Below are positions 28,535 through 38,089 of a DNA stretch of 64,000 nt, one piece after another. Each line of letters starts with the position of its first letter. Positions within the stretch are counted from its first letter, which is position 1. The notes beneath the pieces were generated by a model. It was given only the letters and a program-made list of their open reading frames with translations, did not search any database and was not told where the DNA came from. The position numbers were made by a program, and so were the translations under genes. This stretch comes from Deltaproteobacteria bacterium (GTDB lineage: Bacteria; Desulfobacterota; Binatia; Binatales; Binataceae): assembly GCA_021831785.1 (NCBI GenBank), contig JAKBMB010000016.1:1-64000 (forward strand), in the 5' to 3' direction.

Positions 28535-30253
28535 CTAATCGAACCTGTACCGCTCGGTGGCGAAGCGGTACAGAGGACGCCACGCCACGCGATTTACGCA
28601 CATCACGATCAGCACCATCGAAAGCAACGCCAACAGGAGCATCAGGTTGTCGCCGCTCTGGTAGGTCGCGGCGTCGAGCAGGGCGCCCAGGCCCAGCACC
28701 TGATAGCGCTGGCCGTGATAGACAAAGTACTCGGAGACGATCAGCGCGTTCCAGCCCCCTCCCCATGCCGTAATGCTGCCGGTGATCAGCGAGGGCATCA
28801 GCGCGGGCAGTGTCAGCTTGCGCCACGTCGCAAGGCGGCTTAAGCCGAAGGCGCGCGCGGCCTCGCGCAGGTCCTCGGGCACCTGGCGCACCCCCGCGGT
28901 CAGGTTGAACAGCAGATACCATTGCATACCGGTCAAGAGCAGCAGCACGCAGGCGAAATTCATGTTGCCGGTAAGGCGCACCATTGCCGCCACGATCAGC
29001 GGGAAAAGCGCGGTTGCGGGTATCGAGCCGGCAATCTCGGCAAACGGAGTCAGCCATCGGCTAAAGCGCGCGCTCTCGCCCGCGGCGAGGGCGCAGGGCA
29101 GCGTCCAGGCCAGCGAAATGGCGTACGCGACCGCCAAACGCAGCATCGAGGCCCCCGCAGCCAACGGAATAAGCCTGGCGTGCGCCGGCCAGGGGCGGAT
29201 GAGCAGGCGAACCAGCGCCGCGGCGCCCACACCCGCGCCATAAACCAAAAGCGCCAGCGCCACCGCAAGCAGCGCGCGCCGCGCAACCGTAAGCAATGGC
29301 ACTAGCAACGGCGCCAGCCGTCGCGCAGGCCGCAGCCAGATGCGCGCAAGCTCTCGCAGCGCCGGACGCGCGGAATGGACCGCCACGGCGATCAAGCGCG
29401 CCAATCGCCGGCCGAACGGACGCAGCAGGTTCCCCATGGCGAGCGAGTCTATCGGCGTCGCCCCGGCCGCGAACTCGTAGCGAAATTTCTCGGCCCACAC
29501 CGACAGCGGCTGCCATACCATCAAATCCATCGCCACGATTATGAGAAGCAAACACCCAAGCGCGCCGATTAAACCCTCGACGCGGCCCGCCTCCGCGCTT
29601 TCCAGCAGCACGCTGCCGAGACCTGGCAGCCGGTAGCGCGCATCGCCGACGGTGATTATTTCGCACGCGATGAGAAAGTACCACGCCGCCACCCAAGACA
29701 AGATCGAATTGTAAACCAGCTTGGGTACGCTAGCCGGCAGCAAAAGACGTCGAAAGCGCAGCCAACCGCCGGCGCCAAATGACCATAACGCGTCGTCGAG
29801 GTCGCGAGGCATTGTCTTGACCGCCTCGAACACTCCCAGGGCCATATTCCAGGCTTGGCTGGTAAAGATTAGAAAGATCGCCGCCATCTCGATGCCCAGA
29901 CGGGTGTTGCCTCCGACGGCGACGAAAAAATACACGGCGGCGGGGAAAAAGCCGATGACCGGCACGGACTGGGCCACGTCGATTATCGGTATCATGACCC
30001 GTTCGTGGACCGGGCTTCGAGCCGCGGTCATGCCGTATCCGATAGCGAACAGGAGCGATAGCAGGTACGCCAATAAGACCCGATAGAGCGAACAAAAGGC
30101 ATCGTATAGCAGCTGCGCGACGGAGAAACCGAGCTCGGGGGACTTGACCGAGACGCGATGGCCGTAGCGCAAAAACAAGGCCACCACCATGGCCACGATC
30201 GCCAAGGAGATGGCGCCTTTGAGCAGACGCCAGGGTTCGAGGATTTGTCTCAT
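28535..30253 (-). CDS. Fused two-domain ABC transporter permease (NitT/TauT type)
   Basis: Inner-membrane protein of 572 aa made of two permease domains in tandem. Each has the cytoplasmic EAA-type loop that contacts the ATPase: one near residue 160-185 (DLDDALWSFGAGGWLRFRR, LLLPASVPKLV) and one near 480-505 (DLREAARAFGLSRLATWRK, LTLPALMPSLI). A Pro/Arg-rich linker joins them around 290-330. One chain could thus supply both membrane halves of a transporter. Similar fused permeases are known with NitT/TauT-like ATPases, but no ATPase or binding protein lies beside it here. It is convergent to urtE and is probably not part of the urea system. Substrate unknown. Confidence 0.82.
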   Translation of the reverse strand: MRQILEPWRLLKGAISLAIVAMVVALFLRYGHRVSVKSPELGFSVAQLLYDAFCSLYRVLLAYLLSLLFAIGYGMTAARSPVHERVMIPIIDVAQSVPVIGFFPAAVYFFVAVGGNTRLGIEMAAIFLIFTSQAWNMALGVFEAVKTMPRDLDDALWSFGAGGWLRFRRLLLPASVPKLVYNSILSWVAAWYFLIACEIITVGDARYRLPGLGSVLLESAEAGRVEGLIGALGCLLLIIVAMDLMVWQPLSVWAEKFRYEFAAGATPIDSLAMGNLLRPFGRRLARLIAVAVHSARPALRELARIWLRPARRLAPLLVPLLTVARRALLAVALALLVYGAGVGAAALVRLLIRPWPAHARLIPLAAGASMLRLAVAYAISLAWTLPCALAAGESARFSRWLTPFAEIAGSIPATALFPLIVAAMVRLTGNMNFACVLLLLTGMQWYLLFNLTAGVRQVPEDLREAARAFGLSRLATWRKLTLPALMPSLITGSITAWGGGWNALIVSEYFVYHGQRYQVLGLGALLDAATYQSGDNLMLLLALLSMVLIVMCVNRVAWRPLYRFATERYRFD

Positions 30254-30959
30254 TCCCGATTCACCGCCCGTTTCGATAGCATAACGCCGACTGCGCGGCA
30301 GTCGAAGCTCGTGCCGTGCCGCGGCGCGCCACCAAAAGGAGCCCTCAAATTATTGAGGATTGCAAAATATTGATACGGCGCGCAGTCGTGGGGGACCCGG
30401 TGCTCGCTGCGCGGGCAAGGCCCGCGCCCCCTTCCCGGCCTTCCCCCGCCGCGCGGGGGAAGGTGAGGATGGGAGTGGCTCGGGCTTTTAGCCCGAGATG
30501 GCAGGCTAAAAGCCTACCCCACGAGAGAAGGCCAAGCTGAAAGTCTGCCTGTCACTCTGTACTCTGCGATCCTCAATAAGCGCGGATCTCATGACGTAAC
30601 GGCGATGATGCATCAGGGCCTATATGAGCGCTGCGCGCTTGCCGGTTTTCGACACCGAACCGACGGCTCGGCTAAGTTGCAGCCGCATACGGCCCAATCA
30701 AGCCACAAATTAGCCGTCTCTTAACCGGCGTGCCAAAAAGTTTTATTATTGCCGCTCAAATGATACGCTACGTTCAGAGGATCTTGTCGGGGGTGTTACG
30801 CGCGCTAATTCGGTTCCGGCGATTGCCCGTAACGCGAGGCGTCTCGGCCTGCGGCGACGGGCAGGAATTCGGCGGCGGCGTGGGGCAGCATCTAGGTTGC
30901 TGCGAGTTTACTGTTCTCGCAAGCGCGAACGTCTTTAGGCCAAGGCGAGGAGGGTGCGC
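30254..30959. repeat. Intergenic region with dispersed palindromic repeats
   Basis: About 700 bp without a supported gene. It contains a third copy of the CCTTCCCCCGC/GCGGGGGAAGG palindrome (30439-30463, loop CGC). Two further hairpins follow: CTCGGGCT-TTT-AGCCCGAG (30479-30497) and AGGCT-AAA-AGCCT (30503-30515). These look like dispersed non-coding repeat units. The stretch 30540-30950 shows nothing further. Confidence 0.6.
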
Positions 30960-31157
30960 ATGGGCTTTCGGTCACTGATGGTTGCGGCCGCGCTTGCAGC
31001 GACGGCAGCCGGCTGTGCACGGGTCAATTCCGACGTGCAGGCAGCGGAGAAGGCGTACAGGCAGCAACTCGGCAAAGGAGTCTCCGCCGGCATGGGGCAG
31101 AAGAAAACCGCCGACCAGGAGCCGTTGCCGCTCGCGTCCGGCGGCGACCTGGTCTAG
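30960..31157 (+). CDS. Small lipoprotein
   Basis: A 65-aa protein with AGGAGGG just upstream of the ATG. A short signal (MGFRSLMVAAALAATAAGC) ends in a lipobox with Cys19. The mature part of 47 residues is polar, with a helical stretch (SDVQAAEKAYRQQLGKG), and ends GGDLV. No family recognised. Its length and clear lipobox make it a believable real gene. Confidence 0.6.
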   Translation: MGFRSLMVAAALAATAAGCARVNSDVQAAEKAYRQQLGKGVSAGMGQKKTADQEPLPLASGGDLV

Positions 31158-31390
31158 GCTCGCCGACCGAAGAGTCGCCGCTTTCAACTCGACTTGAAGC
31201 TCGCGTGCGCCGAGACGGGCTTCACGCGAGGTCCATCGATTTCCTGCGCCCGCGCAGATCAGCGCGGGGAAAAATCATGTCTCAGGCGCAATAAGCTCCC
31301 GACTACCTCTCGGGCCCGGATTGGGCGTATGCCATCGAATGCGCGGGCCAGAACCCAGTGCCCGGATGTTCGTCGGCGAACCTCCCCGGT

Positions 31391-31711
31391 TCAACGCGAA
31401 GCATCGACATGGGGACGCTTGAAGGTGCGCTCACGAATCGGCGTCAATACCTGAATTCGATATTCCAGGTAAAATGCCTGGCGGCCGCGACGCTGCGCAT
31501 CGACGTGCTCGGGATGGTTGCGCCACGCCGCCAGCGTCTGTTCGGATTCAAATTCGATAATCGCGACCCGCTCGCCGTCGGCTGCCGTGAACGTTTTGAA
31601 GGAGATAAAGCCCGCCATCGAACGGGCTAGCGTTTCCATGCGCTCGGCGGCCGGTTGATATTCGGAATTGCTAGCCGGATCCAGACGCGAGCGAAAAATC
31701 ACCACCATCAT
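31391..31711 (-). CDS. Antibiotic-biosynthesis-monooxygenase (ABM) domain protein
   Basis: Small 106-aa dimeric alpha-beta barrel type protein. MVVIFRSRLDP, then AERMETLARSMAGFISFKTF and RVAIIEFESEQTLAAWRNHP followed by HVDAQRRGR, is the usual ABM pattern. GGGAA lies upstream of two adjacent ATG codons, and either may be used. ABM proteins act as small monooxygenases or heme/quinone handlers; the substrate here is unknown. It stands alone. Confidence 0.8.
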   Translation of the reverse strand: MMVVIFRSRLDPASNSEYQPAAERMETLARSMAGFISFKTFTAADGERVAIIEFESEQTLAAWRNHPEHVDAQRRGRQAFYLEYRIQVLTPIRERTFKRPHVDASR

Positions 31712-32130
31712 TTCGTTCCCGGCCCTGGCCTTCGAGTATGCACCGGCCTCCTTCCTCCGACAAGCGCTCGCCGGCCGCCGGACTCAGGGGTTCGCGACGG
31801 CGCAGGCAATCCACCTAGCGACTCGGCGTAAGCAGCCGCCGTGGCGCGGATCAAACAGGGCACATCAGCCGCCCACTGATTCAAGCGCTCGCTATGGCCG
31901 GACCGCACGGCCCCGCCAAACAGAAAAAGTAAGCTGTCTTCAGAAGCTTCCATTGCTCTTAAAGCGCCTGCAATATAGTGGCTAAGCCTTAAGCGCCGAC
32001 CATCGGCTCGGCGTTCAAGGGCACGGCCGGGCCGCTGGGGAGCTGTCCGGGTTCGACGCGAGTTCAGCGCACCAAGCTGGCTTGCCGGCTTATCGCCGAA
32101 TGCCAGCCAAAGCGAATAACGGAAGGCCGG
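31712..32130. other. Intergenic gap with a possible gene relic
   Basis: No intact gene. A minus-strand open frame here reads SHYIAGALRAMEASEDSLLF followed by LFGGAVRSGHSE. This faintly recalls the start of a DUF218-type protein, but the flanking sequence does not continue the family. At most it is a decayed remnant. Confidence 0.25.
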
Positions 32131-32991
32131 ATGGAAGACATTCAAAGCACGCTTGAGGCACTGCGGCTTCATCCCGTGGCTGATCACTTTACGGTCGCGC
32201 TGATTACGGTGGCCGTTCTTGCCGACCTCTGCGCAAGCCTATTTAGTCAGCGCGCCTGGTTCCGCTATATGGCGTTGACGCTGACCGTGCTTGCGGCGGC
32301 GTCCGCGGTGGCTTCCGATTACACCGGCAGCCTCGAGGCGCATCGGGTTAAAGATACGTTGAGCGGCCCGGCCAAAACCCTGCTCCATAATCACGCGGAG
32401 TTGGGAGACATTCTGACCTACGTCGTGAGCGCCCTGGCGGTGGTCCGGATCGCGCTCGCGCTGTTCGGCTTCATGGCCCGTCTGCGCCCGCTCTACCTGA
32501 TCCTCGCTGTAACGACCGTGGCGGCGGTTCTCTGGCAGGGGCACTGGGGCGGAGAACTGGTTTATAGCTACGGGGTGGGCACCGACCTCGGCGCGGCGCC
32601 GGTGAGCAGAGCAACGCCTGCAATTGGAGGCGCTTCTCCCGGCGTGGCGCGGGAGAGGCCGACGCCGCGGATCGAGGCTCCGATGGCGCGGATGACCCCG
32701 CAAGCTGCGCCGTCGGCTCGGTCGAGCCTGGGCGGCCTGCGGCCGTTAGCCCCCTCTCCCGCTCCGGCGGCAAGCGCCTCGAAGGCGGCTGCTGCGGGCA
32801 GCGTCGCGCCGGCGCAGCCTAGCGGACCCACGCCCATGCCCGCTTCTCCCGCCGGAGGTGCGGTAACGCCGCCGCCGGCGCCCAGTTCCGGCGCGCCGAC
32901 CGCCGGCGGGTCAACGCAAGGCACCCCTTCGATTTCCGCGCCTGGCGCATCCACGTCACCGTCGGTCGGCCCCGGTGCCGGTTTCCGTTGA
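32131..32991 (+). CDS. DUF2231-type four-helix membrane protein with Pro/Ala-rich tail
   Basis: 286 aa. Residues 1-150 hold about four membrane helices beginning with HPVADHFTVALITVAVLADL, the DUF2231 hallmark. The family contains conserved His and may bind heme or a cofactor, but its function is not established. Residues from about 155 are a low-complexity Pro/Ala/Ser/Gly tail of some 130 residues with no predicted fold, unusual for this family and probably an extracytoplasmic linker. GGAAGG precedes the ATG. Confidence 0.7.
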   Translation: MEDIQSTLEALRLHPVADHFTVALITVAVLADLCASLFSQRAWFRYMALTLTVLAAASAVASDYTGSLEAHRVKDTLSGPAKTLLHNHAELGDILTYVVSALAVVRIALALFGFMARLRPLYLILAVTTVAAVLWQGHWGGELVYSYGVGTDLGAAPVSRATPAIGGASPGVARERPTPRIEAPMARMTPQAAPSARSSLGGLRPLAPSPAPAASASKAAAAGSVAPAQPSGPTPMPASPAGGAVTPPPAPSSGAPTAGGSTQGTPSISAPGASTSPSVGPGAGFR

Positions 32992-33055
32992 CCGCCGCCG
33001 CGGATAAGCCGCAATTACAACACAGAAACGGGGAATTTAAGCCAGAGTCGATAAC

Positions 33056-33514
33056 TTAACGCAATTTCCTGGGATTGACTCCACTTCGGGTTATTGAGGC
33101 AACGAAGGGAGGCGGATGCCTGCGAGCAAGCGTATCAATCTTGCGCAGGTTCAACCCTAAAAGTTCCGCCATTTGGTCTCCGCTCAGATTGCCCGACGAG
33201 AAAGCAAACTCCCGAATACAATGGGCGACAAGTTGCTTCCTCTCTAATGGTTGGAAACGATGGCCCTTGTCTTTGGTGAGAACAGCCCATCCCATCAAGC
33301 CCGGTAGCTGAAGCCAAACCTTATCTTCTATCCCTCGTTCAAAGAACTCCAAGTGCCGCCGAAAAGGGAATTGCTCCCGTTGGAGAGTCGCGACAATTGC
33401 GGATGTCTCGCAAAGGTTCTCGTCTAAGTAGAGTGTGGAGCTATATTTAGGCTGCTCGTTGGTAATCTCCTTCCCACCGGATCGCTTCAAGGATTTCCTC
33501 TTCCGTGCGGCCAT
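33056..33514 (-). CDS. VapC45-like PIN-domain toxin
   Basis: Predicted ribonuclease toxin of 152 aa. The PIN-like acidic positions are Asp31 in LYLDENLCE, Asp64 in GIEDKVWLQLPG and Asp82 in LTKDKGHRF. The pattern fits the VapC45/DUF5615-related PIN-like group. It lies directly downstream of, and overlaps by 68 nt, a DUF433/MerR-like antitoxin gene, as in VapBC45 of mycobacteria (Rv2018-Rv2019). No ribosome site is visible for the ATG, so translation is probably coupled to the antitoxin. GC is lower than in the flanks, which suggests acquisition. Confidence 0.8.
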   Translation of the reverse strand: MAARKRKSLKRSGGKEITNEQPKYSSTLYLDENLCETSAIVATLQREQFPFRRHLEFFERGIEDKVWLQLPGLMGWAVLTKDKGHRFQPLERKQLVAHCIREFAFSSGNLSGDQMAELLGLNLRKIDTLARRHPPPFVASITRSGVNPRKLR

Positions 33515-34124
33515 ATTCGCTAGCTAAGGCGAGCGGTTCCTCTCTCGCCCAAAAACGAGATGCGATCACGGCGGTCGAGATTCCCGTCCCGTCGATAACT
33601 GATCGACCAAAAGCGATTGTCGGAGTAATCGATATGATTTTTGGTTCGTCGGGGCCCTTCTTTGCCACAAATGGGTAGAACTTCTTGGCGACTCCCCTTG
33701 CCTGCCATTCAATGCGCTCCAAAAACAGGTCTACAACCTGCCTCAGCGCATATTGTCCGCCGCGGGAGACATTGACAAGAGCGCGCTCGTCAATGAACAA
33801 ATCGACGCCATCCGTTCGGAACCGCGAGCTGAGAAGCGGGTGTCTGGAATTCGAAATTTGCTTCAGTGTCCTCAGGGCGGAGCGAACTCTCGGCAGCCGA
33901 AGACGGTATTTGATGCGAAGTGCGTTCAGTACGTGACACTCAAGCAGATTTGCAAACGACAAACACAGCGGCGCTTCGTCGGCTGGCTGAATTATCGGCG
34001 CAACAGATCCGCGCCCTAAAGTCCAATACCGAAGCGTCTGATAGGGCACGCCAACGTAACGAGCGGCCACCGCCGGGCTATAGGTAGGCACCTCGAAGAT
34101 TTCATCCTTGATTTTAAAGGGCAT
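33447..34124 (-). CDS. VapB45-like antitoxin with MerR-like N-terminus and DUF433 domain
   Basis: A 225-aa antitoxin. The N-terminus has a MerR/helix-turn-helix segment (SPAVAARYVGVPYQTLRYWT). The C-terminus has the DUF433 module (ITPTIAFGRSVIDGTGISTA, then YGRTEEEILEAIRWE). The second of two ATGs is chosen because AGGA lies six nt upstream. The gene precedes the toxin, the normal order for autoregulated pairs. An inverted repeat sits inside its promoter and would suit binding by this protein. Confidence 0.82.
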   Translation of the reverse strand: MPFKIKDEIFEVPTYSPAVAARYVGVPYQTLRYWTLGRGSVAPIIQPADEAPLCLSFANLLECHVLNALRIKYRLRLPRVRSALRTLKQISNSRHPLLSSRFRTDGVDLFIDERALVNVSRGGQYALRQVVDLFLERIEWQARGVAKKFYPFVAKKGPDEPKIISITPTIAFGRSVIDGTGISTAVIASRFWAREEPLALASEYGRTEEEILEAIRWEGDYQRAA

Positions 34125-34143
34125 TCCCATTCCTGAGGACGAT

Positions 34144-34173
34144 CATATAAGCCATTTGGCTTCGCTGTAACAA
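34144..34173 (-). promoter_or_regulatory. Toxin-antitoxin promoter with inverted repeat between -35 and -10
   Basis: On the minus strand TTGTTA (34168-34173) and TATATG (34144-34149) are separated by 18 bp. Between them lies AAGCC-AAAT-GGCTT (34149-34162), an inverted repeat with 5-bp arms. MerR-type regulators bind exactly in this position, so this is a likely autoregulation site for the antitoxin. Confidence 0.5.
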
Positions 34174-34353
34174 GTACCATCTGCGATACTTTCATTATCG
34201 CGCGGAAGGCGCGCACGGCGACCAAGGGTTGCTGCGTGATAGAATCTCTCCCGCGTGCCCGATGGGCTGCGGGTCCGTCGCGGGCGACCTAAGACCGCAA
34301 CGCAGGAATCGCGCTGAATCCCTTTCAATGAAGCGCGCACGAGAGGGTCGAAC

Positions 34354-35211
34354 ATGGGGAGAAAAGTGGCGCAGACGGTGGGCGTGATCGCCGAAATATG
34401 GCGCTATCCGGTCAAGTCAATGCTCGGCGAGCAGCTTACCGAAGCTCGGCTTACCCCAACCGGGCTTGAGGGCGACCGCGAATGGGCGCTGCTGGATGCG
34501 CAAAGCGAACGCGTGTTAAGCGCCAAAAAATGGCCCGCCTTGCTTGAGCTCCACGCCGCCTGCGCACCGGCGGGTTTTGCCGGCCACAGACAAGCGCAAG
34601 TTGTGGTCACGATGCCTGACGGGCGCGCGCTCGCCGTCGGCGAGCCTGCCTCTAGCCAGGCGCTGTCGCAGTACCTGGGGCATGCGGTGAGCTTCGCGCG
34701 CGCGCAGCCCGAGCAGTGCCTGCGCGCGGAGATCGACCCGACGAGCGTGTTCGGCGACGTTCCGGCTTCGATGATGCTGCCGGGCTTTGCCGATGCGTCG
34801 ATGCCGGACACGTTTTCTTTGGTCAAAGGCGGATTTTGCGACGCCGCGCCGCTTCATCTTTTGACCAGCGCCACGCTGGAATTTTTGCGCCGCCGATGCG
34901 GGACGGACGCGAAAATCGACGCGCGGCGGTTTCGTCCGAACTTTTTGCTGGCCACGGCCGAGGGGCTCGACGGCCTGTACGAGGACCGCTGGCGCAGGCT
35001 TAATCTGAAGCTCGGCGAACAGGCGCAACTCGAAGTGATTCGTCCGTCGCTGCGCTGCGTCATGACCACCCATCAGCAAGCCGACCTGCCGCGCGACCTT
35101 CGCGTTCTGCGCGCCATCGCGCGCGAAAATACCGGGCATTTGGGGGTCTTCGCAACGGTCAGCGAGCCGGGGAAAGTGCGCGTCGGCGACCACGTCATGC
35201 TCTGCGTCTAG
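34354..35211 (+). CDS. MOSC-domain protein (molybdenum cofactor sulfurase C-terminal type)
   Basis: 285 aa. An N-terminal MOSC beta-barrel domain (VGVIAEIWRYPVKSMLGEQL, LTPTGLEGDREWAL) is followed by the MOSC domain. Its likely sulfur-carrying Cys is in IRPSLRCVMTTHQQADLPRD, and the end reads GKVRVGDHVML. Proteins of this type handle molybdenum cofactor sulfur or form amidoxime-reducing enzymes. No partner is adjacent. It is divergent from the toxin-antitoxin pair. Confidence 0.85.
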   Translation: MGRKVAQTVGVIAEIWRYPVKSMLGEQLTEARLTPTGLEGDREWALLDAQSERVLSAKKWPALLELHAACAPAGFAGHRQAQVVVTMPDGRALAVGEPASSQALSQYLGHAVSFARAQPEQCLRAEIDPTSVFGDVPASMMLPGFADASMPDTFSLVKGGFCDAAPLHLLTSATLEFLRRRCGTDAKIDARRFRPNFLLATAEGLDGLYEDRWRRLNLKLGEQAQLEVIRPSLRCVMTTHQQADLPRDLRVLRAIARENTGHLGVFATVSEPGKVRVGDHVMLCV

Positions 35212-35418
35212 CATTGCCGCGCCACGCCCGCCGGCGTTGCCGCGCCGCTAACCGTCAGCCGTCCCAGGGCGCTCAGCGCACGATATTCGGGTCGGCATCG
35301 AAAGTGCGTCGGCGATTGCCCCCGCAGGCACGCACCACCGGCCCGCACGGCGACGGCGAGGGCAGCAAATATCCGGCGGCGCTATCTCGGCGGTGATAGG
35401 CCGCTATTCGGCGCCGGG

Positions 35419-36735
35419 TTACGTGCCGGCTGCCCAGCTCGCAAGGTAATGCTTCTGCTCCGGCGACAAGCTATCGATCTTGATCCCCATTGCTTTGAGT
35501 TTGAGGTTTGCGACCGTGTTTTCGACCTCGCTCGGCACGTTATGCACGCGCACCGGCAGTCCGGTTTGTTTAGCGGCCCAGCGCGCGACCAGCGCCTGGG
35601 TGGCAAAGCTCATATCCATCACTTGCGCCGGATGGCCGGTGGCGCAAGCCAGGTTCACCAGGCGTCCTTTTCCCAGCAGGTAGAGGCGCCTGCCGTCGGG
35701 CATATGATAACAGTCAACGTTGGGCGTCACGTCGAGCTCGGCCTTGCGCGCCATTTTGGCTAGGGACGCGATGTCGATTTCGATGTCGAAATGGCCCGAA
35801 TTGGCGAGCACCGCTCCGTCCTTCATCAGCGCGAAATGGGGCGCGGCAAGTACGTGCTTGTCGCCGGTCACGGTAATAAACACGTCGCCCAGCTTGGCCG
35901 CCTCGCTCATCCTGGCGACGCGAAAGCCCTCCATCGCAGCTTCCAGCGCGCGCACCGGATCGACCTCGGCAACGATCACGACGGCGCCCAGCCCCCGCGC
36001 CCGCGAGGCCACGCCGCGTCCGCACCAGCCGTAGCCGACCACCACCGTCACCGTACCGGCGAGCAAAACGCCGGTGGCGCGAATGATGCCGTCAAGCGTT
36101 GATTGGCCGGTGCCGTAGCGGTTGTCGAACAGATGCTTGGTCAGCGCATCGTTGACCGCCACCACCGGTATCTTAAGCGCGCCGTGTTCCGCCATAGCGC
36201 GCAGCCGGGTCACGCCGGTGGTAGTCTCCTCCATGCTCGCCAGCACGCCGGCGGCCTGCGCGCTAAAGTCGGTGTGCAGCAGGCTCACAAGGTCGGCACC
36301 GTCGTCCATGGTCATGCGCGGCATGCGCCGCACCACGGCGGCGAGGTGGCGGTAGTAGGTGTCGCGGTTCTCCCCGCGGATAGCGTAGACGGCGATGCCG
36401 AAGTCTTTGACCATGCTCGCCGCTACTTCGTCTTGTGTAGAGAGCGGATTGGACGCGCAGCAGGCGACTTCGGCGCCGCCCGCCTTGAGCGTACGCAAAA
36501 GGTTGGCGGTCTCGGAGGTGACGTGCAGGCAGGTTCCCATCTGCAGACCTTTGAGCGGTTTTTCCTTTTCGAATTGCTCGCGCAGGCCCGCCAGCACCGG
36601 CATCTGCCTGTCCGCCCACAAAATGCGCTGCTTGCCTTGAGCGGCGAGGCTCAGATCGGCGACGTCGTAGTTGGACTCGGCCGGGGCCGGCCGCAATTGG
36701 ATCAAGGCTTTTCGCTGACTGCTTCTAGCTCGCAA
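35419..36735 (-). CDS. ahcY: Adenosylhomocysteinase
   Basis: NAD-dependent hydrolysis of S-adenosylhomocysteine to adenosine and homocysteine, the recycling arm of the methyl cycle. 438 aa, with DVADLSLAAQGKQRILWA at the start, HVTSETANLLRTL, the NAD fold TVVVGYGWCGRGVASRARG and a typical C-terminal end before LKAMGIKIDSLS. The only start near the expected N-terminus is TTG 36735, or a second TTG ten codons later; neither has a clear ribosome site, so the exact start is uncertain. It follows metK on the same strand after 175 bp. Confidence 0.95.
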   Translation of the reverse strand: MRARSSQRKALIQLRPAPAESNYDVADLSLAAQGKQRILWADRQMPVLAGLREQFEKEKPLKGLQMGTCLHVTSETANLLRTLKAGGAEVACCASNPLSTQDEVAASMVKDFGIAVYAIRGENRDTYYRHLAAVVRRMPRMTMDDGADLVSLLHTDFSAQAAGVLASMEETTTGVTRLRAMAEHGALKIPVVAVNDALTKHLFDNRYGTGQSTLDGIIRATGVLLAGTVTVVVGYGWCGRGVASRARGLGAVVIVAEVDPVRALEAAMEGFRVARMSEAAKLGDVFITVTGDKHVLAAPHFALMKDGAVLANSGHFDIEIDIASLAKMARKAELDVTPNVDCYHMPDGRRLYLLGKGRLVNLACATGHPAQVMDMSFATQALVARWAAKQTGLPVRVHNVPSEVENTVANLKLKAMGIKIDSLSPEQKHYLASWAAGT

Positions 36736-36910
36736 TTTATCTTAGCTCCCAAGAAAAAAGTTGAACCGGCGCATCCGCCGGTATGAAGCATTAGGACGCG
36801 GCGCGCGCGTCGCCCAGCACGGCAGATCGCCGCCGCATCTGCGAACGAGGCCGGCGGCGATTTGCAAATCGCGCGGACCTGGGTGCCCACGGTTCCACTG
36901 CTACGTGGCG

Positions 36911-38089
36911 CTAGCCGCGCTCCCCGAACGCGCGGCGTAGCGCTTCGACCATATCCAGGCGCTCCCAAGTGAAGAAACCGTTGTGCGGAGGGCGGCCGAA
37001 ATGGCCATAGGCGGCGGTCGGACGGTAAATCGGCCGCTTGAGCCCAAGCTTCTTGATAATCGCTGCGGGACGAAAATCGAACATCTCGCGCAACACCGCC
37101 GAGAGCTTGTTCTCCGACTCTACCCCGGTGCCGAAGGTGTCGACCAGAAGCGATACCGGTTCGGCCACGCCGATCGCGTAGGCGACTTGGATCTCGCATT
37201 TTTCAGCCAACCCTGCCGCGACCACTTGCTTCGCCACGTAGCGCGCCATGTAACACGCCGAGCGATCCACTTTGGAGGGGTCTTTGCCCGAGAAGGCCCC
37301 ACCGCCGTGGCGCCCGTAGCCGCCGTAGGTATCGGCGATTATCTTGCGTCCGGTAAGTCCACAGTCGGCCTGCGGCCCGCCGATCACGAACCTGCCCGTC
37401 GGGTTGATGTAAACTTTGGTGGAGCGGTCGAGGTAGTGTTCCGGAACGACCTTCTTGATGACCTCTTCGGTGATCGCTTCATGCAAAACTTCGTAGCTCA
37501 CGTCAGGGGAATGTTGGGTCGAGATCAGCACGCTGGCGAGGTGCACCGGATGACCACCCTCGTAACGAACCGTCACCTGACTTTTGCCGTCCGGGCGCAG
37601 AAACTCTAGCTTGCGCTCCTTTCTGAGCTTGGCCAGTTGCTCGACTAACTGGTTGGCCAAGGAAATCGGCAGGGGCATGTATTGCGGTGTCTCCTTGCAA
37701 GCAAAACCGAACATCATGCCTTGGTCGCCGGCGCCTTGTTCGGCGAATAGCCCCTGCCCCTCGGTCACGCCGCGAGAGATGTCCTCCGATTGCTGGGTAA
37801 TCGCGATGATTACCTTGGCGGTGTCGCAATTGAAGCCGGTCTCGCCGTCATAGCCGATCTGGCGAATCGTATGGCGCGCGACCTCGGCGTAGTCGAGCGT
37901 CGTCTTGCTGGTGACCTCTCCGGCGAGCACGAGCAATCCGTTCTTGATCAAAGTCTCGACCGCCACGCGCGAGTCTGGGTCCTGGCTCAGCAGCGCGTCG
38001 AGCACGGCGTCGGAGACCTGATCGCACACTTTGTCCGGGTGGCCTTCGGAGACCGCCTCGGAGGTGAACACGAAATCATTAAGCGCCAT
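36911..38089 (-). CDS. metK: S-adenosylmethionine synthetase
   Basis: Makes S-adenosylmethionine from methionine and ATP. From ATG 38089 it is 392 aa, and GGAGA lies ten nt upstream. An upstream start would add eight unlike residues. The N-terminus [20 protein letters not shown], the ATP loop [15 protein letters not shown] and the [17 protein letters not shown] segment are diagnostic. The 180-bp leader was inspected for a SAM or SAH riboswitch and none was recognised. With ahcY it forms a methyl-cycle unit. Confidence 0.96.
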   Translation of the reverse strand: MALNDFVFTSEAVSEGHPDKVCDQVSDAVLDALLSQDPDSRVAVETLIKNGLLVLAGEVTSKTTLDYAEVARHTIRQIGYDGETGFNCDTAKVIIAITQQSEDISRGVTEGQGLFAEQGAGDQGMMFGFACKETPQYMPLPISLANQLVEQLAKLRKERKLEFLRPDGKSQVTVRYEGGHPVHLASVLISTQHSPDVSYEVLHEAITEEVIKKVVPEHYLDRSTKVYINPTGRFVIGGPQADCGLTGRKIIADTYGGYGRHGGGAFSGKDPSKVDRSACYMARYVAKQVVAAGLAEKCEIQVAYAIGVAEPVSLLVDTFGTGVESENKLSAVLREMFDFRPAAIIKKLGLKRPIYRPTAAYGHFGRPPHNGFFTWERLDMVEALRRAFGERG

